A stretch of DNA of 64,000 nt. Origin: Lactifluus volemus (Eukaryota; Basidiomycota; Agaricomycetes; Russulales; Russulaceae). Positions within the stretch are counted from its first letter, which is position 1. Each line of letters starts with the position of its first letter. Below the pieces are notes generated by a model. It was not told where the DNA came from, searched no databases, and worked only from the letters and a program-made list of their open reading frames with translations. The translations under genes were made by a program, and so were the position numbers. Shown here piece after piece: positions 19,768-31,146 of this stretch. The stretch lies in assembly GCA_022376515.1 (NCBI GenBank), contig WTXI01000109.1, forward strand, positions 52,334-116,333. The letters run 5' to 3'.

Positions 19768-22700
19768 CTAATCCTCATCTGAAGAGATCTCGATTACGAC
19801 TACTGGCTCTGGTGAGGTTTCGCATACGGGTTTTGTCTCGGAAGACGTGAAGACTGTGGGATCTCGGGTTAACGCTCTCCGTTTGTTTTGGCTGCTTCCA
19901 GCATCTTTTTGTTGTGCCATACCAATGGCACTTGACGACGCGACTGCTATGATACGGCGTTTACGGGTGTTGTATTGGGCCCCACCTCGCTTCGTGTCCT
20001 GTGGCTCACTGGACCCACTGGGAGATGGGCAATGGTGCGTGTGTATCAAACTGGACGACGTCAACAAGTGGCACACAGGGCACTGACTGACGACACGCAG
20101 AAACTCTGTGATCGAAATGCCTGGGCAGGTGGGGTCGAAGATCGTCAGGAGCAACGCCCGGGCGCTGTCAACATCTACAGGCCTCAACGCGTCTTCGAGA
20201 TTCTGTTGCAAAGAGTTCGTAGTGGTGAAGACATCTGGGATGGGAACTGTTGGGGCATACTACTGTAAGCAATCTCGATGTTTCTGTTCATTAATTTGAA
20301 CTCACAATTTCGTTCCTGTGTCTCATAGTCCAACAGCTCCATGTCAGACCTTCTGATCGCAGAGTGGGAACTAGACCCGGCCTGAGAGGGTGGCAGCACC
20401 TCAGCCTCGACCTGGGGCAGCTGAGAACTGGTTATCGTTGGCGTCATTTCCTCCTCCTTAGTCTCGAGGTGAGTAGCTGCACAAGTGTGATTAGAGATGA
20501 TCCGCTGCAGCATCAGGAAAACCTGTTTCAGCTTAAAGGCTCCTTAAAATTTACTTAATTTTATTATATAACTCCTACAAAGATTTCAGGCAACCACTAT
20601 TCTAAAAATATTTTGCTTAAAAGCTGCTTGAAATTCTGTAGTTTGCTTGTCAACAGTGAGGATCTAATGGAGCTGCTTAGGCTAAGCATATTAAGCAGAG
20701 CCTCAGCAGCTATTTAAGCAGAGCTTAAGCAGCTATTTAAGCCTGTTAAGCAGGGCATAAAATTATGTTCACAAGCAGACAAATTCACACAAGTCAAAAA
20801 AAAATTCAAACTGCAACTTTATTGAAATTATCTAAACTAGGGGTACAAAAACTAACTAATCTGTGCTAACACACATCTACCCATTGCCTAAGTCACATTC
20901 AACCTCACACAAACAGCAGGTGGCACACTGGCATGGGTGGGGCTGCAGGGCCATGGGGAGGTGGTGGCAGTGGTGGAGGCATGGGAAGAGGTGGGGGGAG
21001 GACGCATGGGAGGAGGCGCGGGGAGGAGGCACAGGGAGGAGGCGTGGGGAGGAGGCGCGGGGAGGAAGCGCGGGAGGAAGCGCGGGGAGGAGGCGCGGGG
21101 AGGAGGCGCGGGAGGAAGCGCGGGGAGGAGGCACGGGAGGAGGCGAGGGGTGCGGGAGGCACGGGAGGAGGCGAGGGGTGCGGAAGGCACGAGAGAACGC
21201 GCGGGAGGCGCAGGGGAATGCGCAGGGTGCGGAAGGAGGCGAGAACGCAGGAGGAGGTGCAGGGCACGGAAGGAGGCGAGGAACGCAGGAGGAGGCGCAG
21301 AGCGCAGGAAGCGCAGGTGAAGGCGCAGGGGTGGGAAGCGCGGGAGGAAGTGCGGGAAACGTAGGAAGAGGCGCAAGTGGGACGGGAAACGCAGGAGGCG
21401 GAAGTGGCGCAGGAGATGGTGATCCAGGCGGCAGAGGCGGAGGAGGCGATGAAAAGAAAGTCAGACGCGTTGGGGCGGGGCAGGCAGCGTGACAACGTAC
21501 CGGCGCAGGCAGCGTCCTCGCAGTGCCAGTGGATCCAAGAGAGGGCAAAAGCGGTGGGGGAGGCGCAGAAACAGGAGGCATCTGACGACGCGACAGAGGC
21601 AGAGGCAGAGGCAGAGGCAGAGGCAGAGGCAGAGAAGGAGAGGAGGCGGAGGCGGAGGCGGCAGCAGTGGGACGCGTTGCACGACGACAAACCAGGAGGG
21701 GACGCGTTGCATGACAACGAGCCAGGAGGGAACGCAGTCGCGGTCGCAAGAAGGCGGCGGGGAGGCATCACCAGACAGGGAGCAGCGGTGGTGGCGACGG
21801 CAGAGGCCACAGAGCAGACAGACAAGGGAGGGGACAAAAGGACGCGGCAAAAAAAAGATGAGGCACGAAAATCAACATGGTGCCAACAAGAATAAACAAC
21901 GGAGCATATGATTCCTTTTAAGGAAATGTCAGAGGGGGAGGGCAACGAAAATTAACATCGTGCAAACAAGAATAAACAAAAAACACGTGATCTGTAACGA
22001 CTTAGCGAAATTTTCGTGATTTAACAAAAATTTCAGACACCTTACTTAATTTACTTAATTTACTTAGACAATTTTTGTGTACTTAGCATCCTTGACTGGT
22101 GATTTATGTCCTTAATTTTATTAGATTGGCTTAATTAGCTTAGATTATTTCAATTTGCTTAGTCTTAATGGTGCTAAGCTATCTAAGCCTGCCTTAACAA
22201 CACTAAGCAGTGGCTAAGCCTGTCTAAGGCCAACTGGGTTTTGCTGATGCAAGTGTAGTTGTCACTGACCATTCTTTCTAGTAGGCGTTTCGCATGGGCA
22301 GGGATCTTTCCCATCTGGATCAGGTGAGCCCAACAGTTGGCTTGCAGTCAAGCGTAGTGCTAAAGGCATCATCTGGTGAGGTACTTGATTTGTGATGATT
22401 GTACTTACCATTTCGAAGAGGATAGATGCATCGTGGTGTGTTAGGATTCGCTAATATGAACTTCTCCAAGTCAACTGTTGGGAAAGAATGTAAGTGAAGT
22501 GGTCAAATATCTTGTACAATAGCTCACTCCAGTATGAGCAGCTCGCGGTGGAGCACATGATGCTAGGGCGTCCATAGTTGGGGCTCTGAAGAGACTTCGG
22601 CACACAAAACCGGGCAGGATGGTCCCTACCAGTGAGAAGCCCACAGAAGCACATCGGCATATCCCAGCAACGCCTCTGGTGGTATGTGCTGAGATCACGC

Positions 22701-23007
22701 ACGGCGACGCGCTCGCCACTGGGCTCCTCAGGGCTGTAGTATAGAAGTGTGAGTACATATGCACATGTAGGAAGATAACTTGGACCTACTATGGGACTGG
22801 TTTCAGCGGAAGGCCTTTACCCACAAATGACCCAATGAACGTTGCATTGCAAAGACTTCTCTTCAACTCCTTGAAGATAGGGTTATACACCTTGCGAGAG
22901 GGAGTCTGGGGTGTGTTGGGCGTGCCAGCGTTTGACATAGCAGGAGTAACAGGTGAAGAAGAGAGTGCGCTGAGAGGTGAAAGAGAGCTTAGAGGCGGTA
23001 CAGGCAT
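19768..23007 (-). CDS. GRF-type zinc-finger protein with C-terminal SUMO-interacting-like motif
   Basis: Six exons join in frame on the minus strand: 22790-23007, 22528-22733, 22409-22474, 22270-22359, 20306-20476 and 19768-20246, giving about 400 residues. A Ser/Pro-rich N-terminus is followed by CFCGLLTG...SPNYGRPSIMCS...CSYW, which fits the GRF zinc finger (CxCG, GRxxxxC, CxxW) of nucleic-acid-handling proteins. Further on come a CPCE segment, an acidic Gln/Pro linker, a second possible zinc site (CPVC ... HTHHC) and a basic stretch (TRKRR). The last residues, VVVIEISSDED, match a SUMO-interacting motif: a hydrophobic core followed by acidic Ser/Asp/Glu. Introns 1-3 and 5 are 49-59 bp; intron 4 is about 1.79 kb because of an inserted element. 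No frame break was found. A chromatin or DNA-repair role is inference. Confidence 0.72.
20510..22250. mobile_element. Intron-embedded non-autonomous DNA-transposon-like element
   Basis: The ends are imperfect inverted repeats: GCATCAGGAAAACCT at 20510-20524 against the reverse complement of GGGTTTTGCTGATGC at 22236-22250. Next to each end lie many subterminal copies of TTAAGC/GCTTAA- and CTAAGC-type motifs (20640-20760 and 22130-22230), typical of DNA-transposon transposase-binding regions. The interior is a GC-rich minisatellite; no transposase is seen. Removing it leaves an intron of about 52 bp, the normal size here, which supports these boundaries. No clean target-site duplication was found, so the superfamily is undetermined. 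Confidence 0.65.
20985..21665. repeat. Purine-rich GC minisatellite (GGAGGCGCGGGGA-like)
   Basis: Imperfect short units with a GGAGGCGCGGGGAGGA-like core at 20990-21400, then about eight GGCAGA hexamers near 21596-21640. One strand is almost pure purine. Every frame stays open over long distances, giving Arg/Gly/Glu-rich or Pro/Ser/Ala-rich ORFs, so ORF length is not evidence of a gene here. Confidence 0.8.
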
Positions 23008-23078
23008 GGCCTATTGATGTTGTTGAATGAGCACCTATTTATGCGTGTCGTGAATATATGTATTTCAATCTGTTCTGC

Positions 23079-23458
23079 ACAGCACCAACTCCCAGGTTAA
23101 TGGCTTGCATTGCAAACAAGATTTTATTCCTTCGTGCTCCATCCAGGGACAATTTTTTTTTTAACATCGCCGTGCATCTATCATATTCCTGACAACGAAT
23201 GATACCAGCCATAATTGGTAAATATGGGGGCGGGAGGGACTAACTAACTAAGGAGGAGGGTACGTCGGGACGTCACAGTGACAGTCACATACGTGAATGG
23301 GTGACGGCGGGGTTCTCCGAAGCGTGGGAACGTAACTGTGACCGTTACAATCACGTGGTATGATGTCATTTTTTTGTTACCACCAACTATCCAACGTATC
23401 TGTGACCGTTACCATCACGTGGTATGATGTCATTTTTTTGTTACCGCTGACTATCCAA
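23079..23458. repeat. Dispersed repeat, copy 2, with a 64 bp internal tandem duplication
   Basis: Related to 12046-12330. Its right end holds two adjacent ~64 bp copies (about 23332-23394 and 23395-23458), each with a GACCGTTAC, CACGTGGTATGATGTC, T-tract, GTTACC core. It stops where similarity among the NLR units begins. Confidence 0.7.
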
Positions 23459-23589
23459 TAACGATAACACGAACATCTTCCAAGACTCAAAAGACTTCGA
23501 CAGACTTCTGATGAATTACAATCATAGATTCACTGGTGCTATCTCTGCCGATGAATTTTGGGATGGCATATATACATAGTGTACCGACT

Positions 23590-26500
23590 CTAGCTAGAGG
23601 AACTAAGAACATGTACCGTAGCCCAATTCAATCCATGTACAAAGTTTGAGAAATCAAGCTGGGTATAATTTCTGCCTGCAATCCAGACAGTGTTAGACCT
23701 ATTGAAAAATGGCCGGTGAATCTGGGGAATCCATAAAAGAAGCTCGCCATTCTCCCCACACACCCAACCATCATTATTGACCGGGAACTTGTAAATGTCT
23801 TCCGTTCTGCGCTTGTCCCCATGAATCGCGCGACTTCGCGAGGCCGAAGCGGTGCACAGGGTTCCGACATGCCACATGCGAATCGTCCAATCTGCTGAGG
23901 CCGAGGCGATCCGTTGTCCATCCGGGAAGAATACAACAGATTCGACTGCATCTGTGTGTCCAGTAAATGGGCCCGCCACGATATCTCCTGATGTTGCATC
24001 CCACACGCGAATTGTACAATCTTCAGAGCCGGAGGCAATGTACTGCCCATCTGGTGAGAATGCAACAGCGTTGACCCCACTCGTATGTCCAGTAAATGGC
24101 CCGGCTACAAGCCTCCCTGTTGCGGCATCCCACACGCGAATCGTGCAATCGAATGAGGCTGAAGCAATGCGCTCTCCGTTCGTCGAGAATGCAACAAATC
24201 TGACCAAGTTGCTATGCCCAATAAACGGCCCGGCTAAAACCTCTCCTGTTCCTGCATCCCACACACGAATCGTGCAATCCAGGGAAGCTGAAGCAATGCG
24301 CTGCCCGTCTGATGAGAACGCAATGGAGAAGATAGCAGCGGCGTGTCCAGTAAATGGGCCGGCTACAACCTCTCCTGTTGCAGCATCCCACACACGAATC
24401 GTGCAATCCAGCGAACTCGAAGCGATGCGCTGCCCGTTCGGTGAGAATACAACCGACACGACACGATCATTGTGTCCTGTAAAGGGGCCCACTACGAGCT
24501 CTCCCGTTGCTGCATCCCACACACGAATCGTGCAGTCGTTCGAGGCCGAGGCGATTCGCTGCCCGTCTGGTGAGAATGAAACACAAATAACCCAATCGGT
24601 GGTGTGTCCAATAAACGGGCCCGCTGTGACCTCTCCTGTTGTGGCATCCCAAATACAGATCGTATGATCTGCTGAGGCCGAGGCGATACGCTGCCCGTCC
24701 GGCGAGAGCGCAATAGAAAAGACCGAGTGTGTATGTCCAGTAAACGGACCTGCTACGGCCTCTCTTGTTGTGGAGTCCCACACACGAATCGTGTGATCGA
24801 ACGAGGCCGAGGCGATGCGCTGTCCGTCCGGTGAGAGCGCAATAGAAAAGACTAAATCGGCGTGACCAGTAAACGGGCCCGCCATGATATCTCCTGTTGC
24901 GGCATCCCACACACGAATTGTGCGATCGTCCGAGGCGGAGGCGATACGCCGCCCGTCAGGTGAGAATGCAACAGAATAAACTGGATCGGCGTGTCCACTA
25001 AACGGGCCCGCCATGATATCTCCCGTTGCGGAATTCCACACACGAATTGTGAGATCGTCCGAGGCCGAGGCAATGCGCTCCCCATCTGGTGAAAATGCAA
25101 CAGAGTTGACTGGTTCAGTGTGTCCAGTAAATGGGCCCGCCACGATCCCTCCTACTGCAGAATCCCACAGTCGAATCGTGCGATCATGCGATCCCGAGGC
25201 AATGCGCTTCCCGTCCGGCGAGAATACAACAGAGTTGACCCGAGCGGTGTGTCCGGTGAACGGGCCTGCTACAACCTCTCCCATTGCAGCATTCCATATG
25301 CGGATCGTGCGATCGAACGAGGCAGACGCGATGCGCTGCCCGTCTGGCGAGAACGCAACAGACATGACGACATCACTATGTCCAATGAACGGCCCCGCTA
25401 CGACATCTCCTGTTGCGGCATCCCACACACGAATCGTGTGATCCGCCGAGGCCGAGACAATGCGCTGTCCGTCCGGCGAGAATCCAACAGAAAAGACAAT
25501 ATCGGTGTGCTTGGCAAAGGGGCCCGCTACAAGCTCCCCCGTCGTGGCATCCCACACCCGAATCGTGCGGTCTTCCGAGCCTGACGCTATCCGCTGCCCA
25601 TTTGGCGAGAATGCAACGGAATAGATCCACTCGTCATGGGCTTGAATCACCATTTCCAATGCTGGCCAATGAGACAATTGCCCGCGATCCAAGGATAATG
25701 TTTGGGGGAATAAGTGAAGGTAATGCTTGATAATGCGGGAAGAGGATGGTGCGAATGGCAGAGAAGATATATATATATGCGGGGCGCTTCTTGCTATTGC
25801 CATCCCGAAATACCGCACAAATGCGAACGCGTCGTCGGCCAATGCCAGGAGATTCTCCACGTCCTTTTGGGGCTGATGTGATTTTACGCAACAGTCACTA
25901 CATGTCATTTATGATGTATAGGATGTACCCACCTTCCGCTGCAACCACATTTTCAGAGATGCCATTGCTGACGAAGCAAGGCCCACACTGTTCTTCATGC
26001 TAAGCACTTCTAGCCAGAACAGAAACTTTGTCTCGAACAGGAATCGCAACTTTATGAAGAGATCTCGTTCGAAAGCAACGTGTTCTAAATGGTCGTCCCA
26101 AAAAATGCAGGAATAGGATAGAGCAGACGGAATGTACTCGGAAATTCGAGATTCCAAATCTGGGACATCCTTGTTCGCGAGATATGACGACTCCAGTTTA
26201 CAAATGTTGAACTTGAGGCTATCGAGCATTAAACCAAGACAGGAATGTGCCAACCGACGGTGCGCCTTGCCAAAGTCGACATGAAATGCCCCACTCTTCT
26301 CATCTGCTAGAAAGTCACGGAATGAAGTATGGAGGGGAACGATCGGTCGCATTCCATCAGATGAGGTGACATTGGTCAGCACCGAGCCAAGATGGCCGAG
26401 CATTTTGAGAACCCGATCAGAATCTTCCGGGTCAGGATCCTCGGGATCATCTTTAGGTGCATGTCGGCGCAGGGCTATCAGGGAACTGATGGTGAGAGGC

Positions 26501-29233
26501 TCGATCGCAGCAAAAACTTGTCCCATCACAGATCGAAATAATGTCTGTGCGGCAGGCGGCTTGAAATATCCCTCGAGGACCTCCTCGTATAACTGGTCCA
26601 ACGGATCTTGTCCATCGCGATCTCGAGAGTGTCCCAACAAGCGCTGTACGACCTCTTTCTCACTAAAGCCGAAACTGGCAGGAGGGTTGTTTATGAATCC
26701 ACATGCAACGGATGCCCACTGAAACAGGCCCTCCGCTGCCTTTGCTAGCTTCACGCCATAGCCTTTGAAAGCGCCCGGATGGAGCGCATCCTGAAAGTAC
26801 GCGAGAATATCGTCCTCTGTCTTCGCAGAAAGTTTGTCATCATCCATGTAGAGGGTGTGGACAGATAGTGCTTCGGCGAATGCAGATTCGATGCCAACGT
26901 CCGGCCTTGATGTGATGAGAATACGGAATTTTGAAGGGAGGTCGAGAAGATGATCAGCAAGGAACGTGTGTAATCCTTTGGTGCCACTCGCATCTCCACT
27001 CTCGTCCAATCCATCGATTACGATAAGGATTGGATCACGAATTTGTAGATCCTTGAGCGGTTCGAGGATGAGTCGTTCAAAAAGCGTACCACGGTCTCGG
27101 GTACCACGGAGTGACAGATTATCCTTAAGGACCCTCCCGAGGGCGAATTTGAACGCAGGATAGCTGTTGGAGAGATCACAGGCAAGTGTTGTGAAAAGTT
27201 GGTATGCCTCGTCTTTGGATCCTTCCTTCCGAACGAAGGTGAAGTAAGATCCGGGACACTTTTTCTCGAAGTGCCGTGCAACTTCATGAGCTATTGAGGA
27301 CTTTCCAGTGCCTGCTTGGCCGAAGAGCACGAGGCCTCGTTCAGATTCAGGATTCTCGACCCACTTGAAGATATGATCCAAGAAATCTTCGCGTGTTCCA
27401 GGAAGACAGCGTTTCTCGTCGCCGAATCGCCAGCCTCCCTTATAAGGCAATTCCCTGATTATCGAACCGAATTCTGTGTGCTCTCCGTCAGATCATCATC
27501 TCTTGGCCATTAATATTACGCACCGGCTTCTAATGCTTGGTTTGACATCGCTTTAAGCTATATTCGCGCTATTGAGTCGAGCAACTCCTGCTTGTTTGCG
27601 ATAATATTACTCACATCGTCCTGCATTCGAAGCACAGTAACTTCCGTCGTGACAGCAGCACGCGCAAGAAAATCATCTCGCAGTCGGGTGAGGATGGTGC
27701 GGTACTGTGTGACTTTCCCGTCAACCTTGCCACGGACATTCTTCCAAGTCCGCTTTCCTGCAAATCGCATGTTGATAATGACTAACCAAAACGCTCAAGA
27801 CAACGTACCGACTCGCACATCCTTCGCATACGATTCAATGAATTTGCTAATTTCCGAGACCCGTTCCAGCATGTCCTCAAGGATTTTCGCTTGAAGAGAC
27901 TCCGGCTTGATCCTCCTCAAAGCGTCCGCATCATTTGCAAACGTAAACGCATCGGACATGGCTTCAAATAGTGATCGGACATTGTCGTCACGCTGAACCT
28001 GCTGTAGCAAAGTCTAGAAACGAGGAGACAAAAAAGAATAAACGTCCCGCATCCTCCGACAAGGCAAGGTAACCCACCTCGGGAATCTTTGAGAGCACAC
28101 TCCATGCTAGACTTGCGTAGGGATGCAGCTGGAGAACAGAAGTTAACTCGGCGAAGAAGTAAAGTAGCTTTGAGCATACTGATGCAATTGGACCGACGGC
28201 ATCCATCACCTGCTTGACAACCTCAACGGCAATGCCCCATGATTCCATCGTATTCACAGCCTCCTCAGCACGACGGAGAGCGATGCGTGGCATCTCCGTC
28301 TGGCTGTCTGATGCTGGTCGCACAGAAGTACCGCTCTCAATGGGAAGGTCACTGGTCCCAGATAAAGGAAGTAGAGGAGCGGTGACTACCGCTGGTTGGA
28401 TGGATTCACCGTTGTCTTGAACAGTAGGAGGCGCGGCATTTCCTTCAACGACTGGCGGGATGTCCAAATCGATCGCTGTGTGGTTCACGGTGTTGACCGG
28501 AGCAGTCAGAGCGTGGCTCGCATTTGGTGAGACGGTGATCTTCAAGAAGAGTGTGACCGGCTCCGTTGAGTGACCGCCATCATGGCTCAAAACAATATCA
28601 AGTTCTACATTCAGCGTGCTGAATCATAGGAATGCGAGTAAGAATCCAACAAGACGAACCGTCTTGAGGTTCACAGAGTATCTCATGTCTTCCAACAAGG
28701 ATGTCATTCCGCATGGTCCTTTTCGCATAAAGAGATGTTGTCACACGGGTGAGTGATAGTATGGCACTGCAAGAGACTCAATTTTAAAAAGAAATTCAAA
28801 AAAAATATAGATTTCGTACAAGGAGTCCACAACCCGGTTCCATTCCACGCGCTGTCCCACGCTTCGAATAGGTCGTGTCTGCCATGTGCTCGCCTCGTTG
28901 GTCACAGTGACGTAAAACCGTCTTTTCTTCCCAAAGACGGTCTTGAGACGAGGAAGATTGTGCGCCCTGAGGACTGACAGGGGAAACGGGCTTAGGACAC
29001 ATCTCAGTGGCATCACTAATATACGTACCAGTCACCTCGAGGGGGGGAAAGCTTCGTTGAGTTTCGATGACCTGGGCACTGGTCAAAGGCAATTGTATGA
29101 GCAAAAATGACAATTAAATGAAAGTGACCGATGTACTGTATTCCGGGGTTTTGAGGACCTTGACTGTAGTAATGATTAATATTGAGCGAGATGGAATGTA
29201 ATTGACATACGAATCTAGTTGTGCAAGAGCCAT
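23590..29233 (-). CDS. NLR-A: C2 - helical - NACHT - 14xWD40 STAND protein
   Basis: About ten exons, roughly 1,690 residues, starting ATG at 29233 (MALAQLDS). The C2-like domain runs over several small exons (PLEVTVLRAHNLPRL ... WNRVVDS ... SLYAKRT ... DILVG ... LDIVLSHDGG ... VTLFLKI). A Pro/Thr-rich linker follows, then a helical region (VVKQVMDAVGPIASV through ISKFIESYAKDV). The NACHT exon (about 27455-25933) has Walker A GQAGTGKSS, Walker B ILIVIDGLDES and sensor ILITSRPD. A 60 bp intron (25873-25932) leads to the last exon: a helical linker (FVRYFGMAIARSAPHIY), fourteen ~43-residue WD40 repeats with nearly invariant framework, and a conserved ~95-residue tail. By architecture it is a signal-responsive STAND NTPase: WD40 senses, NACHT oligomerises, the N-terminus executes. 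The frame is open throughout the fitted exons. Confidence 0.9.
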
Positions 29234-31146
29234 CGTAGTCGAGGTGAGAGGTTGAGGCAACAACGTGTCGACAAGTTCCTGATTGGAAGAAACACAATGT
29301 GGCGTGGCATCGAGCTTGGCGCTGTCACACCTCTTCTAGAGTCTAGACTATCCACATCTCATAATTGACTCAGAGTTATGATCGGTCTGTGAGCGTATCT
29401 CACTCTCAGTGGTATCGTACGTTCCAGGCATTTGGCGGTCAATCCCGAAAACCACCCACTTCGTCCGTCAAACATTCTGACTCTGTCCACTTCTTGCGGC
29501 TCTCAACACTACAGTGGGACGAGTATGGCGCATTCTCCCCCGTCCGCAAGACAGACAGGCGCTAGATGGTTCATCCTCAAAAAGTTGCTAGAGGTATGGC
29601 GCGAAGCCCATGGCGAGATTCCCTTGCTACGCAGGCGCTTGGGCACGACTCGAGTTGCTTTCTAGGAGCCAGGCGTTCTAAGTACCGGAATACTATCATA
29701 TATTTATTATCGGAGTCTTCAAGTTGCGCCTAGAGGCAATCTGGCCTAAGGGGAGATTGGGGACCCCCTCCTTCCAAATGCGTTTCACTCTTCTACTACT
29801 GTACGCAGACCGTTGCACACGCGGCACGCAAAATTTTAATTACAATATATAATACTGTCAATACAACTCGAACTGAGGTACTACTAAGACAAGGAATTAA
29901 GGCCTGGGATTCGTTCACCAAGGGAGTGCCCACACTCCATGCGACAAGGACTTGGTGTGTCGTCGCTAGGAACTGTTGATCCCCCACGCGTCACCCCCCG
30001 TCGATATCCTGAATTGTATCTTGAATCCAATGCTAAAACGAGTCAGAGATACGGACAAGGAAATGGAGAGTCCTCTTCAGTGATAACATGATCTCGAATG
30101 TCCAACATTTCTATGATGCAGGGGCCATTTCCAGCACTGACATTCCTTAAACTGGAATTCGGAGGTGGATTACAATTACCGGCTTCTCGTTCTGATCAAC
30201 ATCGACTCGTTGCTTTGCCCGCGTCGCTCGGATCGACACCCCTAAGTTCTTCGATTAGCTCGTTTTCGACAATCCAACTGATACCTTTGAAACGCCGCGT
30301 ATGCTATCCTCGCCCCTTTTCTTCCGTTCGCCATCCGTCCCTGACCCATCATCGCTGACCTCGTGGAGTTGTTGCATCCGTTGTGCCTAATGTCTTGCAT
30401 GGAGCGACTGGCGTGAGGCTCGAGCTCCGTAAGCGAGCATTGGTCGGAACAGTTGCGAGTTCGTGATGGTGTCTGTGTGCCGCCCGGGCGGTGTTTGATG
30501 TGAGATACGACTGCTAGTGGTGACTCTTGAATGTGATACGAGTTTGCACGCTCCAATGGCTGATTCATGTCACTGTCGGAGCATCGATGGGAGTCACGGG
30601 AGGGTGCTGGCAGGCGGGTGTTAGCAGGCGGGCAGGGATGGACAAGTTGGGAAAGGCGGGTGTCAACAGCAGGGGTGGACATACATGTAGACACGGACAA
30701 ACGAATGAGTCAGGGCAGGCGAGCATAGGCGGGGGTGAGATGGGGATGGGGACAGGCGTGGGCATCAGGTGGGCGATCCCAGCCTTCGTGGACACTCCCT
30801 ACTCGTGCCTCCTGATCTTGGAGGAAGTGATTCCAATGACCATGTTGACGGTACTGAGCCTCAGTGGCTGTGAGATCGCATTGAGGAAAACGGAAAACCG
30901 AGAGCGAGGATGGGCAAGGGCGAGGTTCGAGTAATGACTAAGCGAACCAACCGCAGGATCCGTGCATGCTATCACTCTACCACACTGGCTTCAGAACATG
31001 ATCGAGCGCATCTGAAGCCATCTTCAAGGTCATTTTCTCATGTTCACCGGATCCAGACTGGTCCCATCCCGACACCCCCCTGAGTATCAGCATCGCGCGT
31101 CACATAATGCTGCTACCTGGCAGTCGCTGGGACTTTTAGCACTCAG
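29234..31146. other. Unit spacer between NLR-A and Rho-GEF remnant 1
   Basis: Holds the NLR-A upstream region. Its parts recur in the B and C spacers (for example the ATTCCTTAAACTGGAATT palindrome near 30146). A G-rich stretch at 30590-30780 gives Pro-rich ORFs on the minus strand. No gene could be supported. Confidence 0.5.

Noticed and set aside
20877..21945. Long Pro-rich or Arg/Gly-rich ORFs on both strands
   Set aside because: All frames are open because of the GC minisatellite; no domain or codon signature supports a protein.
23852..24667. Long plus-strand ORFs antisense to WD40 repeats (also at 25013, 35702, 48885, 59582)
   Set aside because: They mirror the 129 bp WD40 repeat period and recur in every unit. 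They lack independent domains and the sense frame is clearly coding.
23700..25650. Regular ~129 bp repeats resembling satellite DNA or a CRISPR-like array
   Set aside because: The period equals 43 codons and the sense translation is a WD40 propeller; there are no short spacers.
30565..30795. Pro-rich minus-strand ORF repeated in the unit spacers
   Set aside because: It recurs because the spacer is duplicated; frames and ends differ between units (30565, 55321) and no domain is seen.
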